64,000 nt of DNA. Origin: Thuidium tamariscinum (taxonomy: Eukaryota; Streptophyta; Bryopsida; Hypnales; Thuidiaceae). The notes beneath the pieces were generated by a model, which searched no databases, was not told the origin of the DNA, and worked only from the letters and a program-made list of their open reading frames with translations. The stretch's first letter is position 1. Every line of letters begins with the position of its first letter. Where the stretch lies: contig OX344750.2 in the NCBI GenBank assembly GCA_947034885.2, positions 46,114,821 through 46,178,820 on the forward strand, read 5' to 3'. Below are positions 38,188 to 48,073 of the stretch, one piece after another. The translations under genes and the position numbers were made by a program.

Positions 38188-39836
38188 CTACGTCCTGCAC
38201 TGCGTTGAAGCCGTGCCGTCATGTGGCCCTCCAGATTGTTGGTCTGCGCAGGGAGATACCGCCGCATCATCACGTGATCGCGGGGTCGGTGGTGGGCAAG
38301 TGCTGGAGCTAGCGAAGGCGTTCGCCATTTGAGCGAGACACAACACCATGTCGCCTTGTTTCTCGATCGCCAGTTTCGCATTGTCGTTAGTCACTCGTGC
38401 ATTGTCTTGGAGTCGGCGGTCTCTTTCGAGTTGATATTGCATCTGCTGGAAGAAGATGCTTTGCTGCACTTCCAATCTTGCACGCTCCAGTTCACGGTTG
38501 GATTCCGCCATGTCTCTGAGCTGGTTTACCATAGCTTCTCCTGTTGCTCGTGTGGCTTCCGCAATTAGCGAGGGTCCTGATAAACTCTTTCTTCGAACTG
38601 CCGTGTTGTCAGGTCGCTTCTTCAAGTCCGCCTCATCCGTATCGGAGGAGCAGACGATCGGCCTTGGGATGGCAGGAGCTCTCATGCCCATGGGTGTCGC
38701 AGATCGGGCAGCGGCACTTGCTATCGTCTTTCCATGATGGTTGTCATCTTGACCGCGCCCGGCAGTTGAATCGCTTGACAGTTCGAATTGCGTGAGGTCT
38801 TTGCTGACGTGCTCAGTGTTGAAGATCGCTCGTCCGACTGCGGCCGCACTTCCACCGTCCTCCGTGTCTTCCAATTCCACGACTTCTTTCTGCGCTTGCG
38901 ATGTCTTCTTGCAGTTCTCATCTTCGGGGCAGAAGTGGTCCCTCCTATGCGGTGGCTGCACGGAGGGATTCACGGCGTACCATTTATGGATCTGGTCATA
39001 CACATCTTCACCATACGTCCGTGGGAGCTCAGCCGCTTTTCTCTCCACGAAACTCATTTTCCAGTAAGACGGATGCGTGTCATCAGTTCTCTCGTAGTAA
39101 TCTGCAATTCGCTTGTAATCAACGAACACTGTCTGCCACTTGTTCTTGCACGCTGCTCCATCGCGAGGAATAGGAGAGTAGCCTTCATGCTTGACGAATG
39201 CACTGATGCGCTCCCACTTGCCTACGTCGGGGACCATGAGCTTCCTGCCGTCTTTTGTTTTTGCTGTCTTCGCGCTCTCCAGTCTCTTCGCTTCGATAAG
39301 TGAATTGATCTCTAGAGGTAGCCAATTCGGAGCGCGGTCCTTCTTCTGCTTCTTCGACAGTCCGCTGTGATCAGAGTCGGCGGCTGCGCCACGTTGTTTC
39401 ACTGGTCCTGCTGCGGACGTCTTGTCGTCTCCTCCATCTTGGTTACCTAGAAGACATCGATGAATCATGAGCGCCATGCATACAGGTCAGTGCCCACACA
39501 TGCATGCCATTCGAGTTAACGGAGTGCATTGAATGACATAGCGCCGGGCTGACAATCATTCTTTCAGTTCCTCAGGAGACGTCCACATGAGCGGATGCAG
39601 ATTTCACAGTACAGGAGAGCGAAGGAGCAAGTCAAGAATGACATGCACATGCCTAGTGCATCGGCTCTGATTTACAGGTTCTCACGTCTAAAACATTTCA
39701 ATCGTTAATTCCGCAAGGCAATGCTTGAAGTGCAGAAGAATTTGGGAACTTGTGATGACATCTTACCAGCGCTGAGGAAGCCCATCCCCGCCGTCCCCGT
39801 ATTTCTACATGTAGCGCCTCCACTAGGGTTCGCCAT
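38188..39836 (-). CDS. PIF/Harbinger ORF1: Myb/SANT-like DNA-binding protein, two exons
   Basis: Exon 1 is 39836..39767 and exon 2 is 39446..38188, GT-AG, phases agreeing, 442 residues. Exon 1 gives MANPSGGATCRNTGTAG and a few more residues. Exon 2 carries a trihelix/Myb-like domain at about residues 65-185: NWLPLEINSLIEAKRLE, then GKWERISAFVKHEGY, CKNKWQTVFVDYKRI and SYWKMSFVERKAAELP. After an acidic, low-complexity middle comes a charged helical stretch (MAESNRELERARLEVQQSIF and on) likely to be a coiled coil for pairing. In PIF/Harbinger elements this protein works with the transposase, helping it enter the nucleus and bind the ends. A start at 39477 without exon 1 is possible. The frame is intact, unlike its partner. 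Confidence 0.85.
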
Positions 39837-40549
39837 GTTGTAATTGCCTGCACACAACGAATCCTTCACATAAAAAAAGCCGCACTAGCAAGCGCATGTC
39901 ATGAATTCACGTACAGCAGTGCATGATACTTGAGGACGCTACGACCCACTCACAAGGACAGGCACGAGAAAATGTCATGAGAGCTGACCTGTTGATCGAA
40001 TGCAACTCCTGTCCGTAGAATACAATGCACTCTCTTCGACAGAGGAACTTCTATCGCAACAAATGTGCAATGTTTCAACTTTCAAGAATGCAAAGCTCGA
40101 TGATCAGAGAGAAGCTAGTCGTCTCGAACGCTCAAGTCGTGCGAAGAGGAGAAGACGACGTCCTGTCTATGGCGTTCGACGACGTCCTGGCGGCTGACTC
40201 CCATATTAATTACGGCTCTTATTTTAATCAAAACCAGTGAGTTACGCTAATTAGGCCTTGAGAGCCCGATTAACTTAAATCCAGGTGTTGGGTCTGAAAT
40301 CCACAGAATGGCTGGATTTTAGCGACACGCCACCCATTCCTTGTAGCTCGCGCTGTCAAAAAAAGATCAGCCGAAACTGCAGCTGTACAATGCTCAACTC
40401 CGGCGGTACAGCAGGAAAACGCCTTGCCACGTCTGCCGCCAGCTAGGATCGGCATTTACAGACGGACTCCTGTCTGAACACTTGAGAAACCACAGATGTG
40501 GTGCCCACCACCACTGATGGAGTCTGCAGGCGGTGCGAACGTACCCTTA

Positions 40550-41603
40550 GGACAAATTTGTGTAATTGTTGGAGTCATTTCCAAAAATTTTGCCATCAAA
40601 ACACACATGATGATGATAGTTTGTACAAAACAATGTGAACTTCATTAGCAACTTCAAGGCATGTGAATATGTTACCATGATGGTGCATTGAAATGCAATA
40701 AAGTTAATTTAGTGCCAACCTCCAAAGCAACCCAGTATAGATAAAATAACACAGTTAAAATGACCAATAGTACAAAGAATGTGACCTTTGGTGTCAAAAT
40801 GGCACCAAAACAATCTTGCCCAACTCCTATTCTGATGTTGCTTCTCCAGTTCAATCAAATCCTGCATGTATATCAGTTTGGCTAGCAAGTAATCAACGCT
40901 GCTACATTGTTGGCTTAACAAATCAGAAATGGCGGCCCATAATCTATAGTTGCAAACCCTAAAATATTGTGTACAGTATAAAGCTAGTGGTTTGCACTGG
41001 CTATTAGTATAATGATGAAAAAATGCTAAATTTTCTACAGTAACTTAGTAATGAGCTTTGAGTAGTTGAGTACTAATTGCAAATTCGCAATTTGATGCCT
41101 GGCTAGCTAGATTAGTATGTACACTCTGTAACACACACTCACACAGTCTATGGAGAATGAGGTACTGTAGTTTCCTTCATACAAACCGTGCTAATCTCCG
41201 CCTTCCAACGAATTCGATATTCCGATGAGGCCAATCTTTCCCACAGTAATCACAAGGGATGCTCTTGCAGTAGTGAACGGGGTCAGAGAACGCAACGGAC
41301 ATGAATCTGCTTGCGCTTCCACTGGAATGATAGGTCTCATCTGGCAGGTCTGCGCAAGCTATGCCGTGGCTATGTCCTGACAATTCGGAATGGCGATCAC
41401 CTTCTCCCGGACCAGGTCCACCAGGACAAGTTACTAGAAAGCGGTAGAGCTTCTCCATGACTGTGAGAGCAGCTGTGCACAGGCAAGCTATGGTGTTATA
41501 CGAGTATGTTGAAGCTAAACTATTGGTTAACAACGGAGGGTGTTCTGCAAGTTAGACCAGGTAATTTTCGAAGTGGTGTATTCTCCGAGTAGGATCATTA
41601 CCG
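40550..41603. other. Intergenic stretch between the Harbinger and copia elements
   Basis: The sequence is AT-rich to about 41110, then GC-moderate. A minus-strand frame from an ATG at 41458 to a stop at 41177 would give 93 residues with CDYCGKDWPHRN near the end (a Cys-x2-Cys pair). It matches no family I know, and there is no supporting context; I do not call it a gene. It may be the remnant of a transcribed region cut by the copia insertion. Confidence 0.3.
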
Positions 41604-41608
41604 AAACA

Positions 41609-41904
41609 TGTCGCACTAAGGAACCAGACCAGTGCTCTTACTCACAACACATAGATTGACTAAGCTGCCTTTATTACACAAGTTTCGCTGCGCAACTCTG
41701 ATGTGATGCCGAGCTTACTGAAAACAACAACGCAAACACAGCCTGGAAGTCGGACAGTCATAGCGCCTCGAGAGAGACGACAGAATCAAGAAACATCCAC
41801 AACAAGATATCATCGACTACGATATCATCCATTCGTACTACACTTCAACAGCTAGTGATCGCTATCATCGTTCAGGACAATGTCCAATGAGAATTGTTCT
41901 AATA
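41609..41904 (-). repeat. 3' LTR of the copia element
   Basis: 296 bases, beginning TGTCGCACTAAGGAACCAG and ending ATTGTTCTAATA on the plus strand. In element orientation the LTR starts TATTAGAACA and ends GCGACA, so its outer bases are TA...CA where TG...CA is usual. The other LTR has the same ends. Confidence 0.93.
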
Positions 41905-41912
41905 CTCCCACT
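41905..41912 (-). other. Polypurine tract of the copia element
   Basis: On the minus strand AGTGGGAG sits directly against the 3' LTR, the position where plus-strand DNA synthesis is primed. It is short but correctly placed. Confidence 0.65.
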
Positions 41913-41947
41913 CATTGTCTAAGAACGTGAAGAAGCATCTCAAAGCA

Positions 41948-44900
41948 TCATTCTCCCACTTGCTGCTGTACTTTCTTGGATATATTGAGTGCCTCCCTAA
42001 GTTTTTGAAAAATTTCAGGAGTGAGAGGCTTCGTCAAAATGTCAGCGAGCTGCAACCGAGTGGGAACATAAACCAGAGTTATTTCACCCTTGGCTTGGAA
42101 TTCCCGAATGATGTGGAACATAACATCAATATGCTTTGTTCGTTTGTGAAACTCTGGATTGAGCACAAGGCGAATTGCCGATTGATTGTCAGATAGCAAT
42201 GAAGTTGGATTCATCTGCCGATACCCAAAATCCACCAGTAATCTCCTTGTCCATACAACCTCTTTACTTGTCAGGGATGCAGCCACATACTCAGATTCAG
42301 TTGTGGATCCTGCAATACAAAGTTGCTTTCGACTTAACCACACAACCGGTCCATTGTTGATGATTAACACGCTCCCACTTCGACTCTTACGATCATTTAG
42401 ATCTCCAGCATAATCAGCATCTGTGTAAGCAATAAGAGTCTGATTTGGTTTGTTATCAGATGAATAACACAAGCCAAAGTCAGTTGTTCCTCGGAGATAC
42501 TTTAAAATTCTTCGTACAGCAGTGCAATGAATCTCTCGATAGTTGCTACTGTATTGTGCAACAGTTGATACAGCACATGCGATGTCAGGTCTAGAGTGCA
42601 TGGCTAAGTATAACAATGATCCCACAATTTCTTGATATGGAAAAAGAGGATTGAGATCACCATCATCTTTCCTAGGGTAAACCAAATGTACATGTGGATC
42701 GCTTGGTGTCGAGACTGGCGAAGCATCTTGGAATCCATACTTACGTAAGATGGTCTCCGTATATCTTTGCTGATCGATGTATAACGTTCTTCGAAATCTG
42801 TCACGACTGATGTGAAGTCCAACATAAACATCTGCATCGCCAACAGTGACTTCGAAAGTTGTTTTCAAATGTGAGATCATATTATCCAATAATTGTTTGT
42901 CCTTGCACATAGCAAGCCCATCGTCCACCCATAGGATAAGAGTAAGCCTCGAAGCTGATGTCGAGAAGAATAAACATGGATCTGCAAGACTCTGAATCAG
43001 ATTGTATTGCTTCAAAAAATCTGAGAATGTTTTATTCCATCCTCTGGCAGATTGCTTCAAGCCATAAAGTCCTTTTCGGACTCTACACACCTTCCCACGA
43101 CTTCCTGGAAACCTTCGATAGATTTCTTCCTCAAAACCCTCAGGTAAAGCCATGTAGATTTCTTCTAGCAATGTTGCATTTAAATAAGCAGTCTTGATAT
43201 CAAATTGAACAAGATCGAAATCCTCCGCTCCTGCGATTGCTAGCATGATGCGTATAGTCTCTGTTCTTGCTGTCGGGGCAAAAGTTTCATCGTAATCTGT
43301 TCCATAGCTCTGGGTGAAGCCTTTTGCTACTAAACGTGCCTTAAATCGTTCAATAGTCCCATTTGCCTTAACTTTGATTTTGAATACCCATTTATTTTTG
43401 ATAGCAAACCTGCCTTTCGGTAAGACCTCCATAGTCCATGTTTCATTTTTCAGCAATGAATCGATTTCTTCAACCATAGCTCTTTGCCACTGCTCCTTAT
43501 ATTCACTCTTCATAGCTTCATTATAAGTCTTAGGCTCTTCAGGAAGAACTGAAATTCTCTCTGTAGAAGCTCCTTTTGCGACAGCAATGCATGATGTCGA
43601 TAATGATGATCTGCTACAATTTTCAGAAGTTTTCAACGATTGCTCTTGTACCTCAATAGGATTGGTTGCATTGTAAAGATCTTCAATTAGCCTCGTTCGT
43701 ATTGTTGGATTTAATTCATCATCGGAACATGCTGGAGATATAGGCCGATGACTCCCACGGTTTGCAGCACTCCTGCTACTTTCAGAACTCTCCCTCCGTC
43801 CAACAGTGTTGTTCATTGATCGATTATTGCTCCCACTGTTTCGATCTTTGCTCTCACTGCTTCGATCAGTGCTCCCACTGCTTCGATCAGTGCTCCCACT
43901 GCTTCGATCAGTACTCTCATAGGTAGGGGTTTCCTGCATGTCGATTAGCACTCCCTCTCGATCGCATTGAAGATTCTGATGAATCTGGTCTACGCATCGG
44001 GATGATGAAATACAGTTTTGACGTTGAGACAATAAGGTAGAAGCTATCTTACAAGTATCTGGGAGGATTACTTCAATTTGAGTAGCTTCTTTATGACCTG
44101 TTTTACTTGTTCCAAAATGTTGATGGCTCTCCTCATCAAATATAACATCCCTACTTATTACAATCTTTTTCTTTCGAGGACACCATAGACGATAGGCCTT
44201 AGAAGTATTACAATATCCCACAAAAATCGTCTCTCTTGCTTTACTGTCTAGTTTTTGACGTCTCTGTTTTGGAATATGACTGTAACACAAGCTACCAAAT
44301 TCTTTGAAATTGCTGAGATTTGGTCTTTCTCCATACCACATCTCGAATGGTGTAGATCCTACAGTGGTTTTGCTGGACACACGATTAAGAGCATATACTG
44401 CTGTATTAACAGCTTCAGCCCAAAATTCCAACGGCATACCTCGTTGATGTAACATAGAACGGGCGCTTTCTACTACTGTCCGATTGTCACGCTCTGCTAC
44501 TCCGTTCTGTTCTGGACAGTAGGGTGCCGTGAGTTCATGACGAATTCCTTTGCTAGAGAGATAGTCTTGAAATTTCTTCGACAGATATTCACTCCCGTTA
44601 TCAGTCCGTAATTTCACCATCCTATTCCCTGTCTCATTTTTCACAAGCTTATACATACTTTGAAAAGTTGTAATAATATCCTGTCGATCCTTTAAAAAGA
44701 ACACAAATCGGAAACCACTGTAGTCATCTTTATAAGATATAAAATATCGATGACCACCATATGATGGAACTTGAAAAGGTCCTGAAATATCAGAATGGAA
44801 AAATTGACCAGGTTTAGAGCTCCTCTTCCTCTCAGGATTCACTGGAAATGCAGTTCGATGGATCTTTCCGTGAGCGCATCCTTTGCAAACGAGATTCAAT

Positions 44901-46411
44901 TTTGCTTTCTCCAAAGCTGGTAGACCAATTGCAATGCCATCCCTCGCCATTTGCTTCAACGTATGAGTGTTCACATGGCCTAGTCGGTAGTGCCATTTCT
45001 GCAATTCTTTGTCAGAACGAGAACGAGTATCAAGTGTATGAGTATCCATACTTGATTCAACCACATTGGCTGAACTATGATCTGTGGTAACGTGAATGTC
45101 CATACGCCATAAACCATCATGTTTATGTGCTGTCATCAATAAACGACCCGATCCATCATCTGAAATCATCTTGCAAATATCTCGTACATGAAGTATTGCA
45201 ACTCGCTTCTCTGTCAATCGACTAGTCGAAATTAAATTGCGGCGCAACTGAGGAACATACAAGACATTCTTAAGCTTCAGTGAAGTGACGGTATCATTCA
45301 CTTTAGCTTGAACAGTAATGTCTCCTATGCCTCGAACATAAAGTTTGCGATCATCTGCAACTGATACGCTCCACGTCATGTTATCGATTGGTTGAAAATT
45401 CTGGAACCATTGTCTCTTATCGGTCATATGCTCAGTTGCTCCTGAGTCTGCGAACCATAGATGCCCTGACTCTTGCTCTGAACTAACGCAGAAAGCTTCA
45501 CTCGATGACTCCGATGACTGCGACGAGACTTCATGAACAACGCTCGCAGTAACATTAGCATGACTTTTCTTAAGCTTGCTTTTGCCTTTGTGTCGATGAC
45601 TATGAGATCGTTTAGGGGACACTGATTCTTCTGAGCTTTGGCTCTGTTCGCATTCTCTGCCAAAGTGTCCTTTATGACCGCATTTGTAGCATCGAGAATG
45701 TCTTTTTAACTTAGCCAATCGGTCTGCTCGTTCTTTCTTCTGCTCAACTGAGAGAGAAGGTTTTGAAGATACGCTTCTTGTAAAGAATGCAGCATCTGCT
45801 TGCGTATCAGATAATCCCTCACGATCTTTCTTCTTGTTTTGATACTTGACCAAACGCATTTGGAGATTTTTCAACGTCTGCTCTGAAGCTGGAGCGCTGT
45901 CCCATGCAAGCATGAGTGGATCATAAGATGGGGGGAGACCACATCTGATCTTGGCGATCAATGATTTTTCACTGATCTTTTCTCCCAGATCATTAAGCTG
46001 TTTATACAGCTTTTGTAACGTACTGATGTATATTGCTATCGACTCTCCTTCACCTAACTTGCAAGAGAAATATTTCTCCTGTAAAGCTATAGTACATTCA
46101 TCGGATTGCTTATCATGATAAGCTTGGAGCTGTGTCCACATCTCGTAAGATGTTTCACAATTTATCACTTCTTGCTTGTGATAAGAATCAATCGACCCTA
46201 GAATGGCTACAATGGCCTGCTTATCTCTCTGCTCCCACTGCGATTTCTCTTCATCGCTCATAGTATCGAGTTTCTTTTTCGTCCCACTGACAATCGAGAA
46301 CAGATCACGAGACTTGAAGATGAAAGACATATGCATCTTCCATAACGCAAAATTTGAGCCATCATACCTCTCAACTGTATGGACCTCTTTAATCTCTGAT
46401 GACGTAGCCAT
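41948..46411 (-). CDS. Copia gag-pol polyprotein, intact, 1487 residues
   Basis: Domains in order by rough residue number: gag (1-200, with the UBN2-like motif YDGSNFALWKMHM); CCHC zinc knuckle at about 241-254 (CYKCGHKGHFGREC); aspartic protease near 322 (FADSGATEHM); integrase with the zinc-binding HRLGH-CKGC region then the D-D-E core (FHSDISGP, RTDNGSEY, CPEQNGVAERDN); reverse transcriptase with WVFKIK, ARLVAKGFTQ, FDIKTAYLNA and the active site ILWVDDGLA; RNase H with AYTDADYAGD and STTESEYVA. All key acidic residues are present. The active-site box is WVDD where most copia elements have YVDD. The linker between integrase and RT holds Ser/Asp/Arg repeats (43829-43912). The start ATG at 46411 begins MATSSEIKEV. 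Single frame, no stop; there is no separate env. Confidence 0.95.
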   Translation of the reverse strand: MATSSEIKEVHTVERYDGSNFALWKMHMSFIFKSRDLFSIVSGTKKKLDTMSDEEKSQWEQRDKQAIVAILGSIDSYHKQEVINCETSYEMWTQLQAYHDKQSDECTIALQEKYFSCKLGEGESIAIYISTLQKLYKQLNDLGEKISEKSLIAKIRCGLPPSYDPLMLAWDSAPASEQTLKNLQMRLVKYQNKKKDREGLSDTQADAAFFTRSVSSKPSLSVEQKKERADRLAKLKRHSRCYKCGHKGHFGRECEQSQSSEESVSPKRSHSHRHKGKSKLKKSHANVTASVVHEVSSQSSESSSEAFCVSSEQESGHLWFADSGATEHMTDKRQWFQNFQPIDNMTWSVSVADDRKLYVRGIGDITVQAKVNDTVTSLKLKNVLYVPQLRRNLISTSRLTEKRVAILHVRDICKMISDDGSGRLLMTAHKHDGLWRMDIHVTTDHSSANVVESSMDTHTLDTRSRSDKELQKWHYRLGHVNTHTLKQMARDGIAIGLPALEKAKLNLVCKGCAHGKIHRTAFPVNPERKRSSKPGQFFHSDISGPFQVPSYGGHRYFISYKDDYSGFRFVFFLKDRQDIITTFQSMYKLVKNETGNRMVKLRTDNGSEYLSKKFQDYLSSKGIRHELTAPYCPEQNGVAERDNRTVVESARSMLHQRGMPLEFWAEAVNTAVYALNRVSSKTTVGSTPFEMWYGERPNLSNFKEFGSLCYSHIPKQRRQKLDSKARETIFVGYCNTSKAYRLWCPRKKKIVISRDVIFDEESHQHFGTSKTGHKEATQIEVILPDTCKIASTLLSQRQNCISSSRCVDQIHQNLQCDREGVLIDMQETPTYESTDRSSGSTDRSSGSTDRSSESKDRNSGSNNRSMNNTVGRRESSESSRSAANRGSHRPISPACSDDELNPTIRTRLIEDLYNATNPIEVQEQSLKTSENCSRSSLSTSCIAVAKGASTERISVLPEEPKTYNEAMKSEYKEQWQRAMVEEIDSLLKNETWTMEVLPKGRFAIKNKWVFKIKVKANGTIERFKARLVAKGFTQSYGTDYDETFAPTARTETIRIMLAIAGAEDFDLVQFDIKTAYLNATLLEEIYMALPEGFEEEIYRRFPGSRGKVCRVRKGLYGLKQSARGWNKTFSDFLKQYNLIQSLADPCLFFSTSASRLTLILWVDDGLAMCKDKQLLDNMISHLKTTFEVTVGDADVYVGLHISRDRFRRTLYIDQQRYTETILRKYGFQDASPVSTPSDPHVHLVYPRKDDGDLNPLFPYQEIVGSLLYLAMHSRPDIACAVSTVAQYSSNYREIHCTAVRRILKYLRGTTDFGLCYSSDNKPNQTLIAYTDADYAGDLNDRKSRSGSVLIINNGPVVWLSRKQLCIAGSTTESEYVAASLTSKEVVWTRRLLVDFGYRQMNPTSLLSDNQSAIRLVLNPEFHKRTKHIDVMFHIIREFQAKGEITLVYVPTRLQLADILTKPLTPEIFQKLREALNISKKVQQQVGE
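43829..43912 (-). repeat. 21-bp tandem repeat inside gag-pol
   Basis: The plus-strand unit GCTCCCACTGCTTCGATCAG plus T repeats about four times, the outer units diverged. It encodes STDRSSG repeats in the linker between integrase and reverse transcriptase, a region free to vary in length. Being a multiple of three, it keeps the frame. Confidence 0.8.
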
Positions 46412-46712
46412 GTTTTCAGTCTTATCTCATAGACTCTCACTTAATTCGTATTCCTCTCGGATTTCTCACCGTCTTCCTCAGAATATCGATAAACTTTCAC
46501 TGCAACCTCTCTGTAAACTCTCACTGCATTCGTATTCCTCTTGGATTTGTGATTGCAATCTTCCTCAAAATACTTTTAGACTCTCACAATGTCTGTATTC
46601 CTCTTGGACTCTTCACCTTCTTCCTCAGAATATCAACTTCAATCTATATCCTACTCTCTGGATTAACTTTACCCTCTCGATACAGAAACGCAACTGTAAA
46701 CTCTAGCGCGTC

Positions 46713-46726
46713 GTGGGCCCATAACC
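46713..46726 (-). other. Primer binding site matching the anticodon arm of initiator tRNA-Met
   Basis: The plus strand reads GTGGGCCCATAACC, ending exactly at the LTR border. This is the sequence of the anticodon stem-loop of plant initiator tRNA-Met, so the minus-strand genomic RNA is complementary to it. The tRNA 3' end (complement TGGTATCAGAGC), used by most plant copia elements, is not present here. Priming by an internal half-tRNA fragment is known for Drosophila copia and some related elements. Confidence 0.75.
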
Positions 46727-47022
46727 TGTCGCACTAAGGAACCAGACCAGTGCTCTTACTCACAACACATAGATTGACTAAGCTGCCTTTATTACACAAG
46801 TTTCGCTGCGCAACTCTGATGTGATGCCGAGCTTACTGAAAACAACAACGCAAACACAGCCTGGAAGTCGGACAGTCATAGCGCCTCGAGAGAGACGACA
46901 GAATCAAGAAACATCCACAACAAGATATCATCGACTACGATATCATCCATTCGTACTACACTTCAACAGCTAGTGATCGCTATCATCGTTCAGGACAATG
47001 TCCAATGAGAATTGTTCTAATA
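46727..47022 (-). repeat. 5' LTR of the copia element
   Basis: Same sequence and length as 41609-41904; no difference was seen when the two were read base against base. It should hold the promoter for the minus-strand transcript. Confidence 0.93.
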
Positions 47023-47496
47023 AAACACAATCAACCTAAGCACTTGCGAATTACTACGAAATCGTTTCTAGGATCGGAGCTCAGGACTTCACTAGGCGTA
47101 CTGGAAGTCGTAAACTGGAGGGTTAGATTGAACAACAGTTTTGCCGAATAAGTTCTCAATCTGAGAAGGAGGTCAAGGGCGTCAGCCGAAACTCGTCTGC
47201 AGAATTATGATCATGACACTTCTAGAAGAAACGATAAGAAGAATTGAATGTCTTCACTTCGACTAGTTGATGATTTTATCGGGTTCCACTTCCTGATGAT
47301 AAGTCTATGATCTAGAAATTGGAAGCCGATTCAAGAAAATACTCGTGTCAGTGCAATGACGGGTGATTGCAAACGTATTCAAATTCCTCTACGATGAAAG
47401 AGTCTAAATTCTCCTCAAATATATAGATTTTCTAGTTGGCTGCAGTGTCTGCTGATTCAAGTTTTGTAATCTAGAATAACCGGTGATCATGTCGGC

Positions 47497-47919
47497 AGAT
47501 TGTAAGTCTGGTGCTAAAAGCTTCATTGATTTGATAAATTTCCTGACAGAATTTCAGTTGCCTACGTCGGCAACTAACTCGTCACTTTGGTTACTTGCCA
47601 CCCCTAAATTGTAGATTGGAGAAGGGATTAAATGTGTCGGTGTGAGGAGTTCGTAACCTGTCAAATTGGAGTATTCTAAAAGTGAGTTCAAGACCTTGAT
47701 CTCACAAAGGGACTAAATCAACTGGTTCATGTAGATTGTAAGTCTGAGTGCAAAATAATTCTTAAATTTGATAGATTCTACATAGAATTTCAGTTGCCTG
47801 CGTCGGCAACTAACTCGCCATTGAAGTTACGTACTTGCCAACCCCGGAACTCTATATTCTGGATATGGTGAAGAGTTTGAGTTGTGTCGGTGGAGAAGTT
47901 CGTGACCTGTCAAGTTGAA
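47497..47919 (+). repeat. Diverged 236-bp tandem duplication with internal hairpins
   Basis: Two units start AGATTGTAAGTCTG at 47497 and 47733. Both contain GAATTTCAGTTGCC...CGTCGGCAACTAACTCG, then an ACTTGCCA word, TGTCGGTG, GAAGTTCGT/GGAGTTCGT and ACCTGTCAA. The GTTGCC-GGCAAC arms form a six-base-pair hairpin in each unit (47557-47574 and 47793-47810), with one loop change in the six-base loop. Upstream duplications of this kind are typical of LTR U3 regions. Confidence 0.7.
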
Positions 47920-48065
47920 ATTTCACAAAGATATTGGATGTCCAGACTGAGTCACCTGATCCAGCACTGTGGATGAAGCTTAGCCCATGTCGAGCAGTGC
48001 GACTGTATAGTGTTTACGTACATACTACTCCGGTCCTATTAGTCAGTGCAAGAGGCAGAGCACGA

Positions 48066-48073
48066 TATAAAAG
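48066..48073 (+). promoter_or_regulatory. Possible TATA box
   Basis: TATAAAAG follows about 150 bases after the tandem duplication. The combination of repeats then a TATA box resembles an LTR promoter, but no transcript or gene can be assigned downstream. Confidence 0.25.

Larger units (their letters stand above)
35390..40546 (+). mobile_element. Full-length PIF/Harbinger DNA transposon
   Basis: The ends are exact inverted repeats: GGGTACGTTCGCACCG at 35390 and CGGTGCGAACGTACCC ending at 40546, with weaker pairing further in. TTA flanks both sides (35387-35389 and 40547-40549), the three-base target duplication of this superfamily. Inside are the two genes expected of an autonomous element, in convergent order: a DDE transposase on the plus strand (frameshifted) and a Myb/SANT-like ORF1 protein on the minus strand. 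The 5157-base element is clearly GC-richer than the surrounding AT-rich DNA. About 900 bases before the transposase gene and 700 after the ORF1 start are non-coding. Confidence 0.93.
41609..47022 (-). mobile_element. Complete Ty1/copia LTR retrotransposon
   Basis: Two 296-base LTRs (41609-41904 and 46727-47022) look identical over their full length. The element is flanked by the five-base target duplication AAACA (41604-41608 and 47023-47027). It is oriented on the minus strand: 5' LTR on the right, primer site 46713-46726, one gag-pol frame of 1487 codons, a purine-rich tract at 41905-41912, then the 3' LTR. The order protease, integrase, reverse transcriptase, RNase H defines copia. Identical LTRs, clean target duplication and an unbroken frame point to recent insertion and possible present activity. 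Confidence 0.95.

Noticed and set aside
38127..39303. Several plus-strand frames opposite Harbinger ORF1
   Set aside because: They are shadows of the minus-strand Myb/SANT-like gene.
41177..41458. Small Cys-containing minus-strand protein
   Set aside because: A Cys-x2-Cys pair alone is not enough; no family match, splice partner or promoter can be shown.
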